A DNA stretch of 64,000 bases from Aerococcaceae bacterium DSM 111021 (GTDB lineage: Bacteria; Bacillota; Bacilli; Lactobacillales; Aerococcaceae). Both the position numbers and the translations under genes were made by a program. The notes beneath the pieces were generated by a model. The model ran no database searches. It was not told the origin of the DNA and saw only the letters and a list, made by a program, of their open reading frames with translations. This document shows, piece after piece, positions 9,290 through 18,731 of this stretch; position 1 is the first letter of the stretch, and the number at the start of each line of letters is the position of its first letter. The DNA lies in the NCBI GenBank assembly GCA_020112395.1, contig JACCEK010000002.1, forward strand, positions 620,001-684,000. Direction: 5' to 3'.

Positions 9290-11200
9290 CTATGCAGTTT
9301 GTTCGCCAACGCGTTTAATTTTCCCTTGTTGAATATATACAGACAGAATAGCAATATCCGCTGGGTTTACACCACTTACACGGCTTGCTTGTCCTAATGT
9401 AGACGGGTTAATTAATTTTAATCGGTCTCTAGCTTCTGTTGCAAGGTTACCAATCGCGTCCCAATCAATATTTTCTGGAATTTGTTTCTCTTCCATTGAT
9501 CGCATTTTGTCTACTTTACGTACCGCTTTATTGATGTAGCCTTCGTATTTAATTTGAATTTCTACTTGTTCACCAACTTGACGGCTAAGTGGTCCTTCTT
9601 CACGTGGAACCAACGTTATTAAGTCGTGGTAACGAATCTCAGGTCGTTTAAGTAAATCACTTGCTAAGATACCATCTTTTAATGGCGTTGATCCGACACG
9701 TTCGAATAACTCATCTAATCCATCTGTATTAGGTGTCAAACGCACTTTACTTAGGCGCTTTAACTCTAATTCAACGAGTTCTTGTTTTTCTTTGAATCGA
9801 TCGTAATGTTCTTCGTCGACTAAACCAATCTCGTGGCCAATTTCAGTTAGACGCATGTCCGCATTATCATGACGTAATAATAAGCGGTACTCTGCACGTG
9901 ACGTAAGTAAACGATACGGTTCAGTCGTTCCTTTAGTCACCAAGTCATCAATCATCACACCGATATAAGCTTCGTTACGTTTTAAGATTAGTGGTTCTTT
10001 TCCTTGAACTTTAAGAGCTGCGTTAATTCCAGCAATAATACCTTGCCCTGCGGCTTCTTCGTAACCACTTGTTCCGTTCATTTGACCCGCTGTAAATAAA
10101 CCAGGTAATGATTTTACTTCAAGCGTTAAGTCTAATTGATGCGGAACGACAACATCATACTCAATTGCATAGCCTGGACGCATTAATTTAGCATTTTCCA
10201 TACCTTTTACAGTACGTAACATCTCAACTTGTACTTCTTCCGGCAATGATGTTGAAAGTCCTTGAACGTACATTTCTTTCGTATTAGCGCCTTCTGGTTC
10301 AATAAAGATTTGGTGGCGTGGTTTATCACTGAATCGAACGATTTTATCTTCGATCGAAGGACAGTAACGCGCTCCAACACCTTCAACCATACCACTAAAC
10401 ATTGGGGCACGGTGTAAGTTTGCTTGAATAATTTCATGTGTTTGAGCGTTTGTGTGCGTTAGCCAGCATGAAACACTTTCTTCTTTAAAATCTTCATCCG
10501 GTGTTAGGAATGAAAAGTGATTCGGCATTGTATCTCCAGGTTGTTCTTCAGTTTCTTCAAAGTTGACTGAATCTGCATGAATACGTGGTGGTGTTCCCGT
10601 TTTGAATCGTGCTAATTCTACACCTAATTCAAGTAAGTTTTCTGATAGTTTAATTGATGGTAATGTATTATTTGGTCCAGATGAATAGTTTAAATCACCA
10701 ATGATAATCTTACCTCTCGATGATGTTCCAGCTGTTAAAACAACTGCATTAGCTAAATATTTCGCACCTGAGTTTGTGATAACACCTTTAACTTGCCCAT
10801 CTTCTACAAATAACTCATTAACCATTCCTTGTTGTAAAGTTAAATTTTCAGTTTCTTCAAGTACTTCACGAATACTTTTAGCATATGTTTCTTTGTCTGC
10901 TTGCGCGCGTAAAGCTTGAACAGCTGGTCCTTTACTTGTGTTTAATAGACGCATTTGAATGTAAGTTTTATCGATATTTCGACCCATCTCGCCACCTAAA
11001 GCATCAATCTCTCGAACAACGACCCCTTTGGCTGGCCCACCAATTGATGGGTTACATGGCATAAATGCAATCATTTCTAAGTTTAATGTTAATAATAAGG
11101 TTTTACTTCCCATACGTGCTGCTGCTAAAGCTGCCTCTGATCCGGCATGTCCTGCTCCAACAACGATAACATCGTATTGTCCTGCTTCATAAATTTGCAT
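9290..11200 (-). CDS. mnmG: tRNA uridine-5-carboxymethylaminomethyl modification enzyme MnmG (GidA)
   Basis: A 636-residue FAD-dependent enzyme that, together with MnmE, installs the carboxymethylaminomethyl group at wobble uridine 34 of certain tRNAs. The N-terminal FAD-binding motif [19 protein letters not shown] is at 13-31. The characteristic motif [13 protein letters not shown] and the C-terminal [15 protein letters not shown] helix region are intact. Length is normal. RBS AAAGGAG lies seven bases before ATG 11200. It is the last gene of an operon with mnmE and a NUDIX gene; the gap to the NUDIX gene is 13 bases. Confidence 0.97.
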   Translation of the reverse strand: MQIYEAGQYDVIVVGAGHAGSEAALAAARMGSKTLLLTLNLEMIAFMPCNPSIGGPAKGVVVREIDALGGEMGRNIDKTYIQMRLLNTSKGPAVQALRAQADKETYAKSIREVLEETENLTLQQGMVNELFVEDGQVKGVITNSGAKYLANAVVLTAGTSSRGKIIIGDLNYSSGPNNTLPSIKLSENLLELGVELARFKTGTPPRIHADSVNFEETEEQPGDTMPNHFSFLTPDEDFKEESVSCWLTHTNAQTHEIIQANLHRAPMFSGMVEGVGARYCPSIEDKIVRFSDKPRHQIFIEPEGANTKEMYVQGLSTSLPEEVQVEMLRTVKGMENAKLMRPGYAIEYDVVVPHQLDLTLEVKSLPGLFTAGQMNGTSGYEEAAGQGIIAGINAALKVQGKEPLILKRNEAYIGVMIDDLVTKGTTEPYRLLTSRAEYRLLLRHDNADMRLTEIGHEIGLVDEEHYDRFKEKQELVELELKRLSKVRLTPNTDGLDELFERVGSTPLKDGILASDLLKRPEIRYHDLITLVPREEGPLSRQVGEQVEIQIKYEGYINKAVRKVDKMRSMEEKQIPENIDWDAIGNLATEARDRLKLINPSTLGQASRVSGVNPADIAILSVYIQQGKIKRVGEQTA

Positions 11201-11213
11201 AAATAACTCCTTT

Positions 11214-11702
11214 CTAATGATTCTTCTCTTCTTTAAATTCGACTGTATGGTCTACCAATTCTCCGTTTGTATCATAAGTAAATTTCGCTGAAAAATAAGG
11301 TGTGTGTTTGACTAACCAATCTAAATAGATATAATCGCCTTCCCACGTTGGTTTTGACATTACTTTGTCATAAGGTACCCATTCCAGGGTTCCTTCATCA
11401 CACTCTTCAAGTAATTCACCTTCGAATTCTGTAACGACATAGACAAAACTATACCAATCTTCCCCATCGTGTTTGAAATCCGGAAACGTAAGAAAGCCTC
11501 TTAAATCAAGCTTCGTTGCTGTTAATCCTGTCTCTTCTTTAATCTCACGGATCGCACATTCCTCAGGTGTTTCACCTGCTTCGAATTTGCCCCCGACACT
11601 AATCCATTTTCCTTCATGGATGTCATTGGGTTTCTTATTTCGATGCAGTAATAAGATGTCTGATCCATTATCAATGTAACAAATTGTTGATAGTTTGGTC
11701 AT
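11214..11702 (-). CDS. NUDIX hydrolase, MutT/8-oxo-dGTPase-like
   Basis: A 162-residue protein with a complete NUDIX box (GGKFEAGE, then REIKEETG) at about 37-60, preceded by [20 protein letters not shown]. Such enzymes hydrolyse nucleoside diphosphates linked to another moiety, for example oxidised dNTPs; the W-x-SVGGK start resembles the family often named 8-oxo-dGTP diphosphatase, but the substrate is not certain. It is embedded between mnmE and mnmG with gaps of 22 and 13 bases, so it is cotranscribed with the tRNA modification pair. No frameshift or missing catalytic residues. Confidence 0.88.
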   Translation of the reverse strand: MTKLSTICYIDNGSDILLLHRNKKPNDIHEGKWISVGGKFEAGETPEECAIREIKEETGLTATKLDLRGFLTFPDFKHDGEDWYSFVYVVTEFEGELLEECDEGTLEWVPYDKVMSKPTWEGDYIYLDWLVKHTPYFSAKFTYDTNGELVDHTVEFKEEKNH

Positions 11703-11724
11703 GATATCGTTGTCCTCTCTATGT

Positions 11725-13104
11725 TTACTTACCTAAACAGAATTGACTGAATAATTTAGTTAATAATTCGTCTTGAACTGAATCGCCAGTAATTTCACCA
11801 AGTAAATCCCACGCTCGTGTAAAGTCCATTTGAATTAAATCAACTGGTAACATCATGTCTGTGGAATCAAGTACTTCATCAAGTGAGCTGATTGCTTGGC
11901 GAAGTAGTTCAGTATGTCGTGTATTTAGTAGGTAATTCACATCACCTGATTTAATCTCACCACTAAAGAAACGCTGTTCAATTTGTGCTTCTAACTCATC
12001 GATTCCTGATTCCTCAAGCATCGATGTCGCTATAAGATCGGCATTTTGAATGTAAGGTGCTAAGTTTTCGTGAGTTAATACTGGATCCAAATCTTGCTTG
12101 TTAAGTAAGATGATACGGTTTTGATCCTTAGTTAAGTCAAGGAGTTCAATGTCAACAGGTTGTAATGATTGAGCTTGGTTCAAGATTAAGATAACAAGAT
12201 CTGCTTCTTCCATAACTTTACGGCTACGTTCGACACCAATTCGTTCAACAACTTCATCAGTTTGACGAATCCCGGCTGTATCAATCAAGCGCAGTGGTAC
12301 ACCGCGAACGTTAACATATTCTTCAATCGTATCACGTGTTGTTCCTTCAATATCGGTTACGATTGCTTTTTCTAACCCTGTTAAACGGTTGAGTAAACTT
12401 GATTTACCGACGTTCGGTCGTCCAATAATCGCTGTGTTTATCCCGTCTCGGAACAAGCGTCCATGTTGAGCTTGATGTAATATTTTTTGAATTTGTTCTT
12501 TAACATGTTGTGCTGTTTCGTTTAATTGTTTCAACGACATTTCTTCAACATCATCATATTCTGGATAATCAATTGTTACTTCGACTTGCGCTAGTGTATT
12601 CAACATGTCTTGGCGTAATGAACGGATTTTCGTTGATAAACTTCCTTGTAATTGGTTCATCGACGCATCCATTGCTTTATCTGTTTTCGCTTGGATTAAA
12701 TCCATAACAGCTTCGGCTTGTGATAAGTCAATTCTTCCATTGAGGAAAGCACGTTTTGAAAACTCTCCTGGTTCTGCGAGTCTTGCACCATTTGCTAGAA
12801 CAGCTTCAAGTACTCTTTGGATTGCCATAATCCCACCATGTGAGTTTATCTCAACGCTGTCTTCTGTCGTGTAAGACCTTGGCGCCTTTAATACACTCAC
12901 CATGACTTCATCGATGATTTTATTTGTCTGAGGATCTATGATGTGTCCGTAGTTTATTGTATGCGAATCAACTTTAGTTAAATTCTTACCTTTGAAGATT
13001 TTATTAGCAATTTCGACTGCTTCATCTCCACTTAATCTGACAATCCCAATAGCACTTTCACCTAGTGCTGTCGCGATTGCTGCAATTGTATCTGTTGTAT
13101 ACAT
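11725..13104 (-). CDS. mnmE: tRNA modification GTPase MnmE (TrmE)
   Basis: A 459-residue GTPase partner of MnmG in wobble uridine modification. Order: N-terminal formyl-tetrahydrofolate-binding domain ([21 protein letters not shown]), a helical domain, and the inserted G domain with GRPNVGKSS near 226-234, switch motif [14 protein letters not shown] and NKQD. It ends with the essential C-terminal FCLGK motif. RBS AGAAAGGAG precedes ATG 13104. First gene of the mnmE-NUDIX-mnmG operon. The usual neighbours rsmG, parA and parB are not in the window. Confidence 0.97.
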   Translation of the reverse strand: MYTTDTIAAIATALGESAIGIVRLSGDEAVEIANKIFKGKNLTKVDSHTINYGHIIDPQTNKIIDEVMVSVLKAPRSYTTEDSVEINSHGGIMAIQRVLEAVLANGARLAEPGEFSKRAFLNGRIDLSQAEAVMDLIQAKTDKAMDASMNQLQGSLSTKIRSLRQDMLNTLAQVEVTIDYPEYDDVEEMSLKQLNETAQHVKEQIQKILHQAQHGRLFRDGINTAIIGRPNVGKSSLLNRLTGLEKAIVTDIEGTTRDTIEEYVNVRGVPLRLIDTAGIRQTDEVVERIGVERSRKVMEEADLVILILNQAQSLQPVDIELLDLTKDQNRIILLNKQDLDPVLTHENLAPYIQNADLIATSMLEESGIDELEAQIEQRFFSGEIKSGDVNYLLNTRHTELLRQAISSLDEVLDSTDMMLPVDLIQMDFTRAWDLLGEITGDSVQDELLTKLFSQFCLGK

Positions 13105-13368
13105 TGAATAACTCCTTTCTAATTATGCTCACAAAAAAAATGCCTAAACTCCCCCTATATGCATGATTTGTCCATGTTAATATACGGTTCGTAAGCACTT
13201 TGACTGCTACTACATTCAATTTCTTAAGCATTATACAAGATTCATTTGAATATTGCAAATAGTTTTGAATGGATAAAGTGAAAATAGATGAATAGTTTTA
13301 TATTCCTCCAGCTGGCATCATTTTAATCATTATGTTTGATTTTTTATATGGCAAACTAAAATTATGAT

Positions 13369-13390
13369 AGTAGACACCTCGGTGACTACT
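13369..13390. repeat. Imperfect 22-base palindrome
   Basis: AGTAGACACC and GGTGACTACT face each other around a TC centre, with one mismatch per arm. It could be a protein-binding site or a hairpin at the end of the small open frame to its right. There is no T run, so it is not a typical terminator. Confidence 0.5.
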
Positions 13391-13406
13391 GTGTGTTAGC
13401 CACTTT

Positions 13407-13553
13407 CTATAGAGTGATTTCTAAAATAACTTCAGCAAGCGCACCTTTTTCACCGATAAAGTAATCTGGTCTTCGTTTGATAACAATAAGTTCCGATGAT
13501 ACTTTTCTATTAAGTGGATAAAGATTTTTAGTGTTAAATATTCCATAATACAC
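13407..13553 (-). pseudogene. Possible short or degraded gene
   Basis: GGAGG is placed correctly for an ATG at 13546, which opens a 41-codon frame (MEYLTLKIFIHLIEKYH...) ending at 13421. The adjacent frame (GTG at 13553, ending at 13407) reads SSELIVIKRRPDYFIGEKGA, which looks more like real protein. The good start in one frame and the protein-like text in another suggest a gene remnant with a frameshift. No family recognised; it may be chance. Confidence 0.25.
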
Positions 13554-13644
13554 CTCCAATATAGAGATACGTAGAAAATGTCAATTTTCATTATTGATTT
13601 TCATAAAGTCTTACCTATCTCTCAGCTGAATATCATTTACCTTC

Positions 13645-13662
13645 CTATCAATAGCGTGATAG
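13645..13662 (+). promoter_or_regulatory. Inverted repeat and -10 region upstream of treR
   Basis: CTATCA, six bases, TGATAG; the right arm overlaps a possible -10 element TAGAAT (13660-13665) with a weak TTTACC-like -35. Possible operator for autoregulation. It does not resemble the known TreR half-sites, so the bound regulator is unknown. Confidence 0.35.
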
Positions 13663-13693
13663 AATAAGGATGAATAGAGAAGAGGTGAGTTTT

Positions 13694-14419
13694 ATGAATA
13701 AGTTTGAATATATATACTTAGATATTGAAAAGAAAATTAAAGAAAACATTTATCCGGTAGGTTCACTCCTTCCAGGTGAAATTTCGTTGGCGACCGAATA
13801 CAATGTTTCTCGTGAAACTATTCGTAAAGCGCAACGGATGTTATCAGATAGTGGATATATCTTTAAAAAACAAGGTCACGGTTCCATTGTTTTAGACTAT
13901 CGCCGTTTCGCTTTACCTATCAGTGGTTTAGTAAGTTATAAAGAATTAAGCGAGGAAAATAATTTTTCAAGCACCACTCAAGTCATAAAAAATGATATTG
14001 TCTCAGTACCAGACTTTATAATGAAAGATGTGAAGATGAGTACAAAGGAGACTTTCATTCATCTGATTCGAACGCGTTCGATAGATGGGGAAGTTGTTAT
14101 TATTGATGAAGATTATATACGTCGAAGTGTTGTGCGCGAAATCCCAAATGAGTTTGCTGAAGATTCAATCTACCAATATATTGAAGGTGAGCTGGGATTA
14201 AACATCGGATTTGCATCAAAAGAGTTTATCGGCGAGCCTGCGGATGCTTTAGATATAGAGTTCTTAAAGCTTAAACCAGAAGAATATACGATTACAGTCA
14301 GAAGCCAAGTATTTTTGAAAGACGCAACTTTCTTTCAATATACCATTTCGCATCATCGTATCGATCGTTTTCGTTTCCAAGAATTCGCACCACGTCATAA
14401 TCGTTTCATAAATCAATGA
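13694..14419 (+). CDS. treR: Trehalose operon repressor TreR (GntR family)
   Basis: A 241-residue GntR-family repressor. The ATG at 13694 is preceded by GAGGTG at the right distance, so it is preferred over the ATG at 13670. The N-terminal wHTH contains LPGEISLATEYNVSRETIRK and KKQGHGSIV. The C-terminal UTRA sensor shares whole phrases with Bacillus TreR as I remember it: PISGLVSYKEL, RSIDGEVVIIDEDY, SIYQYIEGELGL and FQYTISHHRIDRFRF. The expected effector is trehalose-6-phosphate, which releases the DNA. The genes it should control, treP-treA, lie about 5 kb away at 19464-22675, not adjacent. A matching operator is at 22693-22704. Confidence 0.92.
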   Translation: MNKFEYIYLDIEKKIKENIYPVGSLLPGEISLATEYNVSRETIRKAQRMLSDSGYIFKKQGHGSIVLDYRRFALPISGLVSYKELSEENNFSSTTQVIKNDIVSVPDFIMKDVKMSTKETFIHLIRTRSIDGEVVIIDEDYIRRSVVREIPNEFAEDSIYQYIEGELGLNIGFASKEFIGEPADALDIEFLKLKPEEYTITVRSQVFLKDATFFQYTISHHRIDRFRFQEFAPRHNRFINQ

Positions 14420-14455
14420 TTAATTATTATCATATTGCTTAAAAGGAGTTAATTA

Positions 14456-15721
14456 ATGTTTAAAAATCAAAACTTACGATGGGGCTTACTTGTGATCATT
14501 GTACTGGGAGTTACTTTCGTTATGTACCTTAATTACGTAAGTGACGGGGAAACGAATGAAATTCCCACAACAGAAACATTGACATCAAATATAAGTTCGG
14601 ATGAAGACGATGACGTTAGCTCTGAAGAAAGCGTGGAATCAAGTTCGGAAGAAGTATCGATTTCGATGATTGATCTCGAATCGAGTGCAGATGTAGATAC
14701 GACCAATCAAAACGAACGGATAGCTGTTGTACCAAATCAAAGTAGTGAGACTGAAGAAACCAGTGATTCTGAACAGGCTTCAAGTGAGGTGGAAGAAACT
14801 AGCGAATCTGAGCAAGTTTCTAGTGAATCATCGGTAAGTAGTTCCGATGATCCAAGCCAGGATGATGAAACTCAAGATAACTATTTAGATATTGCCCTTG
14901 CCTTTGATGATATTTATCAAGTTGATTTGATGGCAGAAAACGGTATCGAACCCTTAGAACTTGATGATTACAACAATATGGCAGATGTGATTGATCAGAC
15001 ACTCGCTGAATTTAATGTTAATTCATCTGAGATTAGCTTAGCGTATTATGACTTCCATAATGAAGAACATTATTACCTTAATCAAAATGAATTGATTACT
15101 GCTGCCAGTATTACAAAAGTGCCTCTTGCTGCTTTGTATATAGATTTAATTGAAGCAGATATCCATAATTTAAATACGGAACTTGAGTACCGTGAAGCGC
15201 TATTTGAGCGAGGTGCTGGAAATATTACCAATGGGCCCTTAGAGAGTCGTTACACCATCGAAGAACTAATTACTGAAGCGATCACGAATTCAGATAATAC
15301 AGCAATGAATATATTAAAAACAGAATATGACAAAGAATTTGGTAATTTCCGAGAAGACATTCTAGACTTTGCTAATATTGATGATAAGCCTGAGGCTTAC
15401 TTATCCAGCAATGTCAGTTCAGCTTATATCATGGAACAAGTATTAATTAAGATAGCCCAAGATGATACATATAATGGGCTGATTAATTTGATGCTTGAGA
15501 CAAGTCCTACGCAATTATTCACGGCTTATGTTAATAACGACATGATGGCCAATAAGTTTGGTCGCTATGAGCGTTCAGTGAATGATAGTGGTATATATTA
15601 TGAAAATAACCAGCCACAATATGCATTAGTCATACTTACTGATGATGTCAGTAATGCGGATCAATTTTTAGAAGTGATGAACTTACGTGTAAACCAATGG
15701 TTTAGATCACAATATCTATAA
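14456..15721 (+). CDS. Membrane-anchored serine hydrolase, class A beta-lactamase-like fold
   Basis: A 421-residue protein: short cytoplasmic start, one membrane helix (LLVIIVLGVTFVMYLNYV, about 11-28), a long extracellular Ser/Glu/Asp-rich linker (about 40-145), then a penicillin-binding/beta-lactamase-like domain. The catalytic SxxK motif is SITK in AASITKVPLAAL and the second motif SDN is in TNSDNTAMNIL. The usual third motif KTG/KSG is not obvious; NKFG in ANKFGRYERSVNDSG is the best candidate. It therefore may act on cell wall peptide or not be an antibiotic-hydrolysing enzyme; that is open. RBS AAAGGAG seven bases before the ATG. It starts 36 bases after treR and may be cotranscribed with it. 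Confidence 0.82.
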   Translation: MFKNQNLRWGLLVIIVLGVTFVMYLNYVSDGETNEIPTTETLTSNISSDEDDDVSSEESVESSSEEVSISMIDLESSADVDTTNQNERIAVVPNQSSETEETSDSEQASSEVEETSESEQVSSESSVSSSDDPSQDDETQDNYLDIALAFDDIYQVDLMAENGIEPLELDDYNNMADVIDQTLAEFNVNSSEISLAYYDFHNEEHYYLNQNELITAASITKVPLAALYIDLIEADIHNLNTELEYREALFERGAGNITNGPLESRYTIEELITEAITNSDNTAMNILKTEYDKEFGNFREDILDFANIDDKPEAYLSSNVSSAYIMEQVLIKIAQDDTYNGLINLMLETSPTQLFTAYVNNDMMANKFGRYERSVNDSGIYYENNQPQYALVILTDDVSNADQFLEVMNLRVNQWFRSQYL

Positions 15722-15770
15722 AAAAAAAGCGGAAATGAGACAACGTTGTCTCATTTCCGCTTTTTTTTTA
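15719..15770. terminator. Bidirectional terminator
   Basis: Perfect stem AAAGCGGAAATGAGACAACG with its complement, flanked by an A run on the left and nine T on the right. Shared by the serine hydrolase gene and the convergent GerMN lipoprotein gene. Confidence 0.95.
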
Positions 15771-15784
15771 AATACTTAATTCAA

Positions 15785-17113
15785 TTATTGAATTGAGTTT
15801 GCTGTAGTTCCTGCACTTTGTGTCTCACCTGTTGTAGCTGATTCATCTATTGAAGATGCATTTGCACCTGATTCACTTGTCTCAATAGATTCGGTTGATT
15901 CAACAACCTCTTCTAAAGGCTCTGTTATTGTACTAACTTGATAAATTCCATTGGTAGGATATTCAAGTGTATCTGGTAACATACCACTATTGTTTACCGT
16001 TAAACGTACTTGATCAGTATTAAAGAAATTCCCAAGTGTCGTTATAATTGAAGCAATCACTGCTTGCTCCGAAGTTTCATGACTGTTAAGAACCGCCACA
16101 ACGCCTGGTGAGAAGTCAATGATGACAACTCCTTGATCAATACTCACAGATTGAACTGTGATTGTATCATCTAAAATACCCATCTCTTTGAACACACTAT
16201 CAAATGCGCTCGCAAAATCTCCATTAGTTTGCCATGCGAATGAAGCTTCACTCGCTTCAACCAACGCTTCGTCAGTAGTCGGCACCATGACTTCAATCGT
16301 ATTGATTATTCGGTTCTCATGATAGATAGCTTGAATCTGCCACACTTGCGTTATGGCACCTGTCTCGTCAATTTCAACCGTCGCGACAAGCCCTTCACCT
16401 TGAGCATAATACTCTTTAAGTTCGCCTGCTTGATGTGTTGATGTCACTTCGATGACGTTCTCTAATTCACCAGCTGGGAAAATCGCTTGGCTAAAGATAG
16501 CCGTAATCGCACTGGTTGTCTCATCATCACGTTGCCAGCTTGTCCCTATTTGAAGTGGAGACTGTAATAATAGTTCCGTATCTTGCATGGATTGACTATT
16601 AATTTCTGTCAAATGACTTGCATATGGATTGATTTCTGTACTTTTTAACAATCGCGTTATTTGTGAATCATCCCAGCTATAAATACTAACAAGAGGTGTT
16701 TCGTTATCAACACGCGCTTCAACTTGCATCATACTTAATGCGTCATCAAGGTAGTTCGGGTAATCAACGCGAGAAGTTGCTCCATTACTATATTGTTTGA
16801 TTTGATACATTACATTAGGTAAGTAATCCGTTAGATTCAATTGAACAGTTTCTTCTAGTGGTACCCATTCACTCGTATCAAAAGTTGTTAATATATTGGT
16901 GTCTTCAGTCGCAGTATCCTCTTCATTAGCAACAGATTCCCCTACTTCTCCTTCAGTTGATTCTGTAGCGCCTTCAGTCTGATCGCCATCTTGGTTTTGT
17001 CGTTTCTCTTCAATAATACTTTGGTTTTCTTCGCTTAAGTTGATCATAGGTTCACTCGCACATCCGACGAGTAAGAAAGCGATTGAGCTTAAAATAAGTT
17101 GTTTTAATTTCAT
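15785..17113 (-). CDS. GerMN-domain lipoprotein
   Basis: A 442-residue exported lipoprotein. The signal peptide ends in a proper lipobox (AFLLVGCASEP, cysteine near residue 18), so it is anchored to the outer leaflet of the membrane. An acidic low-complexity stretch (about 30-75) follows, then a body of unknown fold, and near 305-385 a GerMN domain (VVIIDFSPGVVAVL, then a helix and QVRLTVNN). A Ser/Thr/Glu-rich tail ends it. GerMN domains occur in spore germination protein GerM and in non-spore-formers in cell-envelope lipoproteins; the biochemical role is unknown. ATG 17113 is the only start in frame, and the RBS GAGGAG lies rather far, about 16 bases upstream. Confidence 0.82.
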   Translation of the reverse strand: MKLKQLILSSIAFLLVGCASEPMINLSEENQSIIEEKRQNQDGDQTEGATESTEGEVGESVANEEDTATEDTNILTTFDTSEWVPLEETVQLNLTDYLPNVMYQIKQYSNGATSRVDYPNYLDDALSMMQVEARVDNETPLVSIYSWDDSQITRLLKSTEINPYASHLTEINSQSMQDTELLLQSPLQIGTSWQRDDETTSAITAIFSQAIFPAGELENVIEVTSTHQAGELKEYYAQGEGLVATVEIDETGAITQVWQIQAIYHENRIINTIEVMVPTTDEALVEASEASFAWQTNGDFASAFDSVFKEMGILDDTITVQSVSIDQGVVIIDFSPGVVAVLNSHETSEQAVIASIITTLGNFFNTDQVRLTVNNSGMLPDTLEYPTNGIYQVSTITEPLEEVVESTESIETSESGANASSIDESATTGETQSAGTTANSIQ

Positions 17114-17248
17114 ATATATTCACATTCGTCTCCTCAAAATAGTAATTTCATTATAGCATAGTCTGCTTCATTGAGTAGGGAATGTAAGGAATTTAACGGA
17201 TAATTTTATAGTAGCAAGTATCTTACATTAGCTTTATTAAATACTTAA

Positions 17249-17277
17249 TTGTAAAAAGTACTCTCTTGGGCTAGAAT
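17249..17277 (+). promoter_or_regulatory. Promoter of the FMN reductase gene
   Basis: TTGTAA and TAGAAT separated by exactly 17 bases, 35 bases before the start codon. Confidence 0.65.
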
Positions 17278-17311
17278 GGTCATTGAAACATAATTACTAG
17301 GAGGCTTATAT

Positions 17312-17878
17312 ATGGTTAAAATTGGAGTTATTACAGGTAGTACACGTAACTCACGTGTGAATTTACAAGTTGCAGAATGGATTTTAGAATTTGCTAAAGA
17401 GAATAACGCAAACGCAGAATTCGAATTATTAGATATTAAAGAGTTTGATCTTCCACGCTTTGACGAAGTAATTCCACCAGTTGCAACAGATGATCGTCCA
17501 AATCCGAATGTTAAAAAATGGTCTGATAAAGTTAAAGGCTTAGATGGATTCATCTTTGTTACACCAGAATACAATAAAGCTGTTACAGGTGGATTAAAAG
17601 ACGCTATTGACTATTTAGCTAGCGAGTTCTTTCACAAATCAGCAGGTATCGTATCTTACGGTGGACAATTAGGTATTAGCGCAAGTGTTATGATGCGTCC
17701 AATGTTAGGTAACTTAAAAGTGGCTGTTGTTGGCCCACAAGTTACATTCAGTATGAATACTGACTTTGAACAAATGAGTACGTTCAAACCAGCTGACTAC
17801 CATAAGGACTCAGTTAACAATATGTTAAACGACGTTGTAAGTTGGGCAGAGGCTTTACAAACTGTACGTAATAAATAA
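17312..17878 (+). CDS. NAD(P)H-dependent FMN reductase
   Basis: A 188-residue flavodoxin-fold oxidoreductase. It shows the FMN phosphate-binding start GVITGSTRNSRVN (5-17) and the family box FVTPEYNKAVTGGLKDAIDYL, followed by SYGGQLG. Members reduce FMN, quinones or azo compounds using NAD(P)H in the cytoplasm; the physiological substrate here is unknown. AGGAGG precedes the ATG by about seven bases. Monocistronic, with its own promoter and terminator. Confidence 0.93.
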   Translation: MVKIGVITGSTRNSRVNLQVAEWILEFAKENNANAEFELLDIKEFDLPRFDEVIPPVATDDRPNPNVKKWSDKVKGLDGFIFVTPEYNKAVTGGLKDAIDYLASEFFHKSAGIVSYGGQLGISASVMMRPMLGNLKVAVVGPQVTFSMNTDFEQMSTFKPADYHKDSVNNMLNDVVSWAEALQTVRNK

Positions 17879-17879
17879 T

Positions 17880-17926
17880 TTATAAGAAGGAGCTGTTATC
17901 ACAAAAGTTGATGACAGCTTCTTTTT
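17880..17926 (+). terminator. Terminator after the FMN reductase gene
   Basis: GAAGGAGCTGTTATCA pairs with TGATGACAGCTTC (one bulge, one G-T pair), followed by TTTTTT. Confidence 0.85.
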
Positions 17927-17982
17927 TATATTAAAATACGTATGATTAAGGTAAACTACAATAAAAGGAGTGAATGCATAGA

Positions 17983-18423
17983 ATGAAACTTTTAATGTTA
18001 CATGGTGTGAATCATAACCTCTTTGGAAAACGAGATCCAAAACAATATGGCACCATCACACTCGAAGAAATTAACCGTGAGATAAATATACTCGCTGACA
18101 ATTTAAATATTGAGGTAGAAACATATCAAACGAATCATGAAGGAGAAATGGTCGAGAAAATACACGAGGCTTTCTTACAAGAGATTGATGCGGTTGTTAT
18201 TAATGCAGGCGCTTGGACGCATTATAGCTATGCTATTCGAGACGCTTTGGAGATACTAACAGTTCCAGTTGTCGAGATACATATGTCCAATGTCTACGCT
18301 CGAGAAGACTTTCGTAAAGAATCAGTTTTTTCTGATATAGTTACTGGTCAATTGTCTGGCTTTGGAATGGATAGTTATTTATTAGGAATCAGGGCAGCTA
18401 TCAATGCTAGCCTAAAAAAATAA
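17983..18423 (+). CDS. aroQ: Type II 3-dehydroquinate dehydratase
   Basis: A 146-residue enzyme of the shikimate pathway (third step of chorismate synthesis), normally a dodecamer. Two ATGs, 17974 and 17983, follow AAAAGGAG; the second is chosen because family members start close to the MKxLxxxG strand. Recognisable blocks: the flexible lid GKRDPKQYG with the catalytic tyrosine, NHEGEMVEKIHEA, INAGAWTHYSYAIRDAL and EIHMSNVYAREDFR with the catalytic histidine and arginine. Odd point: the first motif, normally NGPNLNxLG, is HGVNHNLFG here. No other shikimate gene is nearby, so it is an orphan copy; it could be a variant with shifted function. Confidence 0.85.
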   Translation: MKLLMLHGVNHNLFGKRDPKQYGTITLEEINREINILADNLNIEVETYQTNHEGEMVEKIHEAFLQEIDAVVINAGAWTHYSYAIRDALEILTVPVVEIHMSNVYAREDFRKESVFSDIVTGQLSGFGMDSYLLGIRAAINASLKK

Positions 18424-18468
18424 ACACACAATTATGCCTTAAGTATCGGCATAATTGTGTGTTTTTAA
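18421..18468 (+). terminator. Terminator after aroQ
   Basis: Perfect stem AAACACACAATTATGCC with its complement, then TTTTT. The 5' A-rich side also allows it to act from the other strand. Confidence 0.92.
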
Positions 18469-18473
18469 AATAA

Positions 18474-18659
18474 AAAAACAGAACTACTAACAGTTCTGTG
18501 GTAGATGGATGCCGATGTATACATAAAAATACGAGAGGTTTTGGGGGGCTTCTCATATTCGAACAAAATCGTCATCAATTTATATATATTATAAAGAAAA
18601 TATTCCTTAAGGAAAAGAATATGCTATTTTTGTCTGAGACACGTTGGTCATGTCTCATT
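18474..18659 (-). ncRNA. Candidate structured small RNA
   Basis: On the minus strand a promoter (18666-18694) leads into about 185 bases without a convincing gene and ends at a terminator hairpin (ACAGAACT/AGTTCTGT, 18479-18499, then seven T). Between them lie at least three more hairpins: GAGACA/TGTCTC near 18632-18655, ATATTC/GAATAT around the palindrome TTCCTTAAGGAA near 18599-18622, and ATATGAGA/TCTCGTAT around a C-rich loop near 18530-18560. No known riboswitch or RNA family recognised. A short open frame crosses the hairpin and terminator and is probably not real. Confidence 0.45.
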
Positions 18660-18665
18660 ACAAAT

Positions 18666-18694
18666 ATAATAACATCACTTATAATTATTTGCAA
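18666..18694 (-). promoter_or_regulatory. Promoter of the candidate small RNA
   Basis: On the minus strand TTGCAA and TATTAT separated by 17 bases. Confidence 0.5.
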
Positions 18695-18731
18695 CAGTTT
18701 TACTCTCTGTTTTACTTATTAAAATATGTTT

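Larger units (their letters stand above)
13105..13693. other. Long intergenic region between mnmE and treR
   Basis: About 590 bases without a confident gene. It holds an imperfect 22-base palindrome at 13369-13390, a possible very short gene with a good ribosome binding site at 13407-13553 on the minus strand, and the treR promoter area with an inverted repeat at 13645-13662. The rest is AT-rich with no visible pattern. Confidence 0.6.

Noticed and set aside
18498-18722. Plus-strand frame of 74 codons beginning MVDGCRCIHKNTRG
   Set aside because: No RBS and no family match; the region is better explained by the minus-strand promoter-terminator unit. A transposase remnant was considered, but no inverted repeats or longer match were seen.
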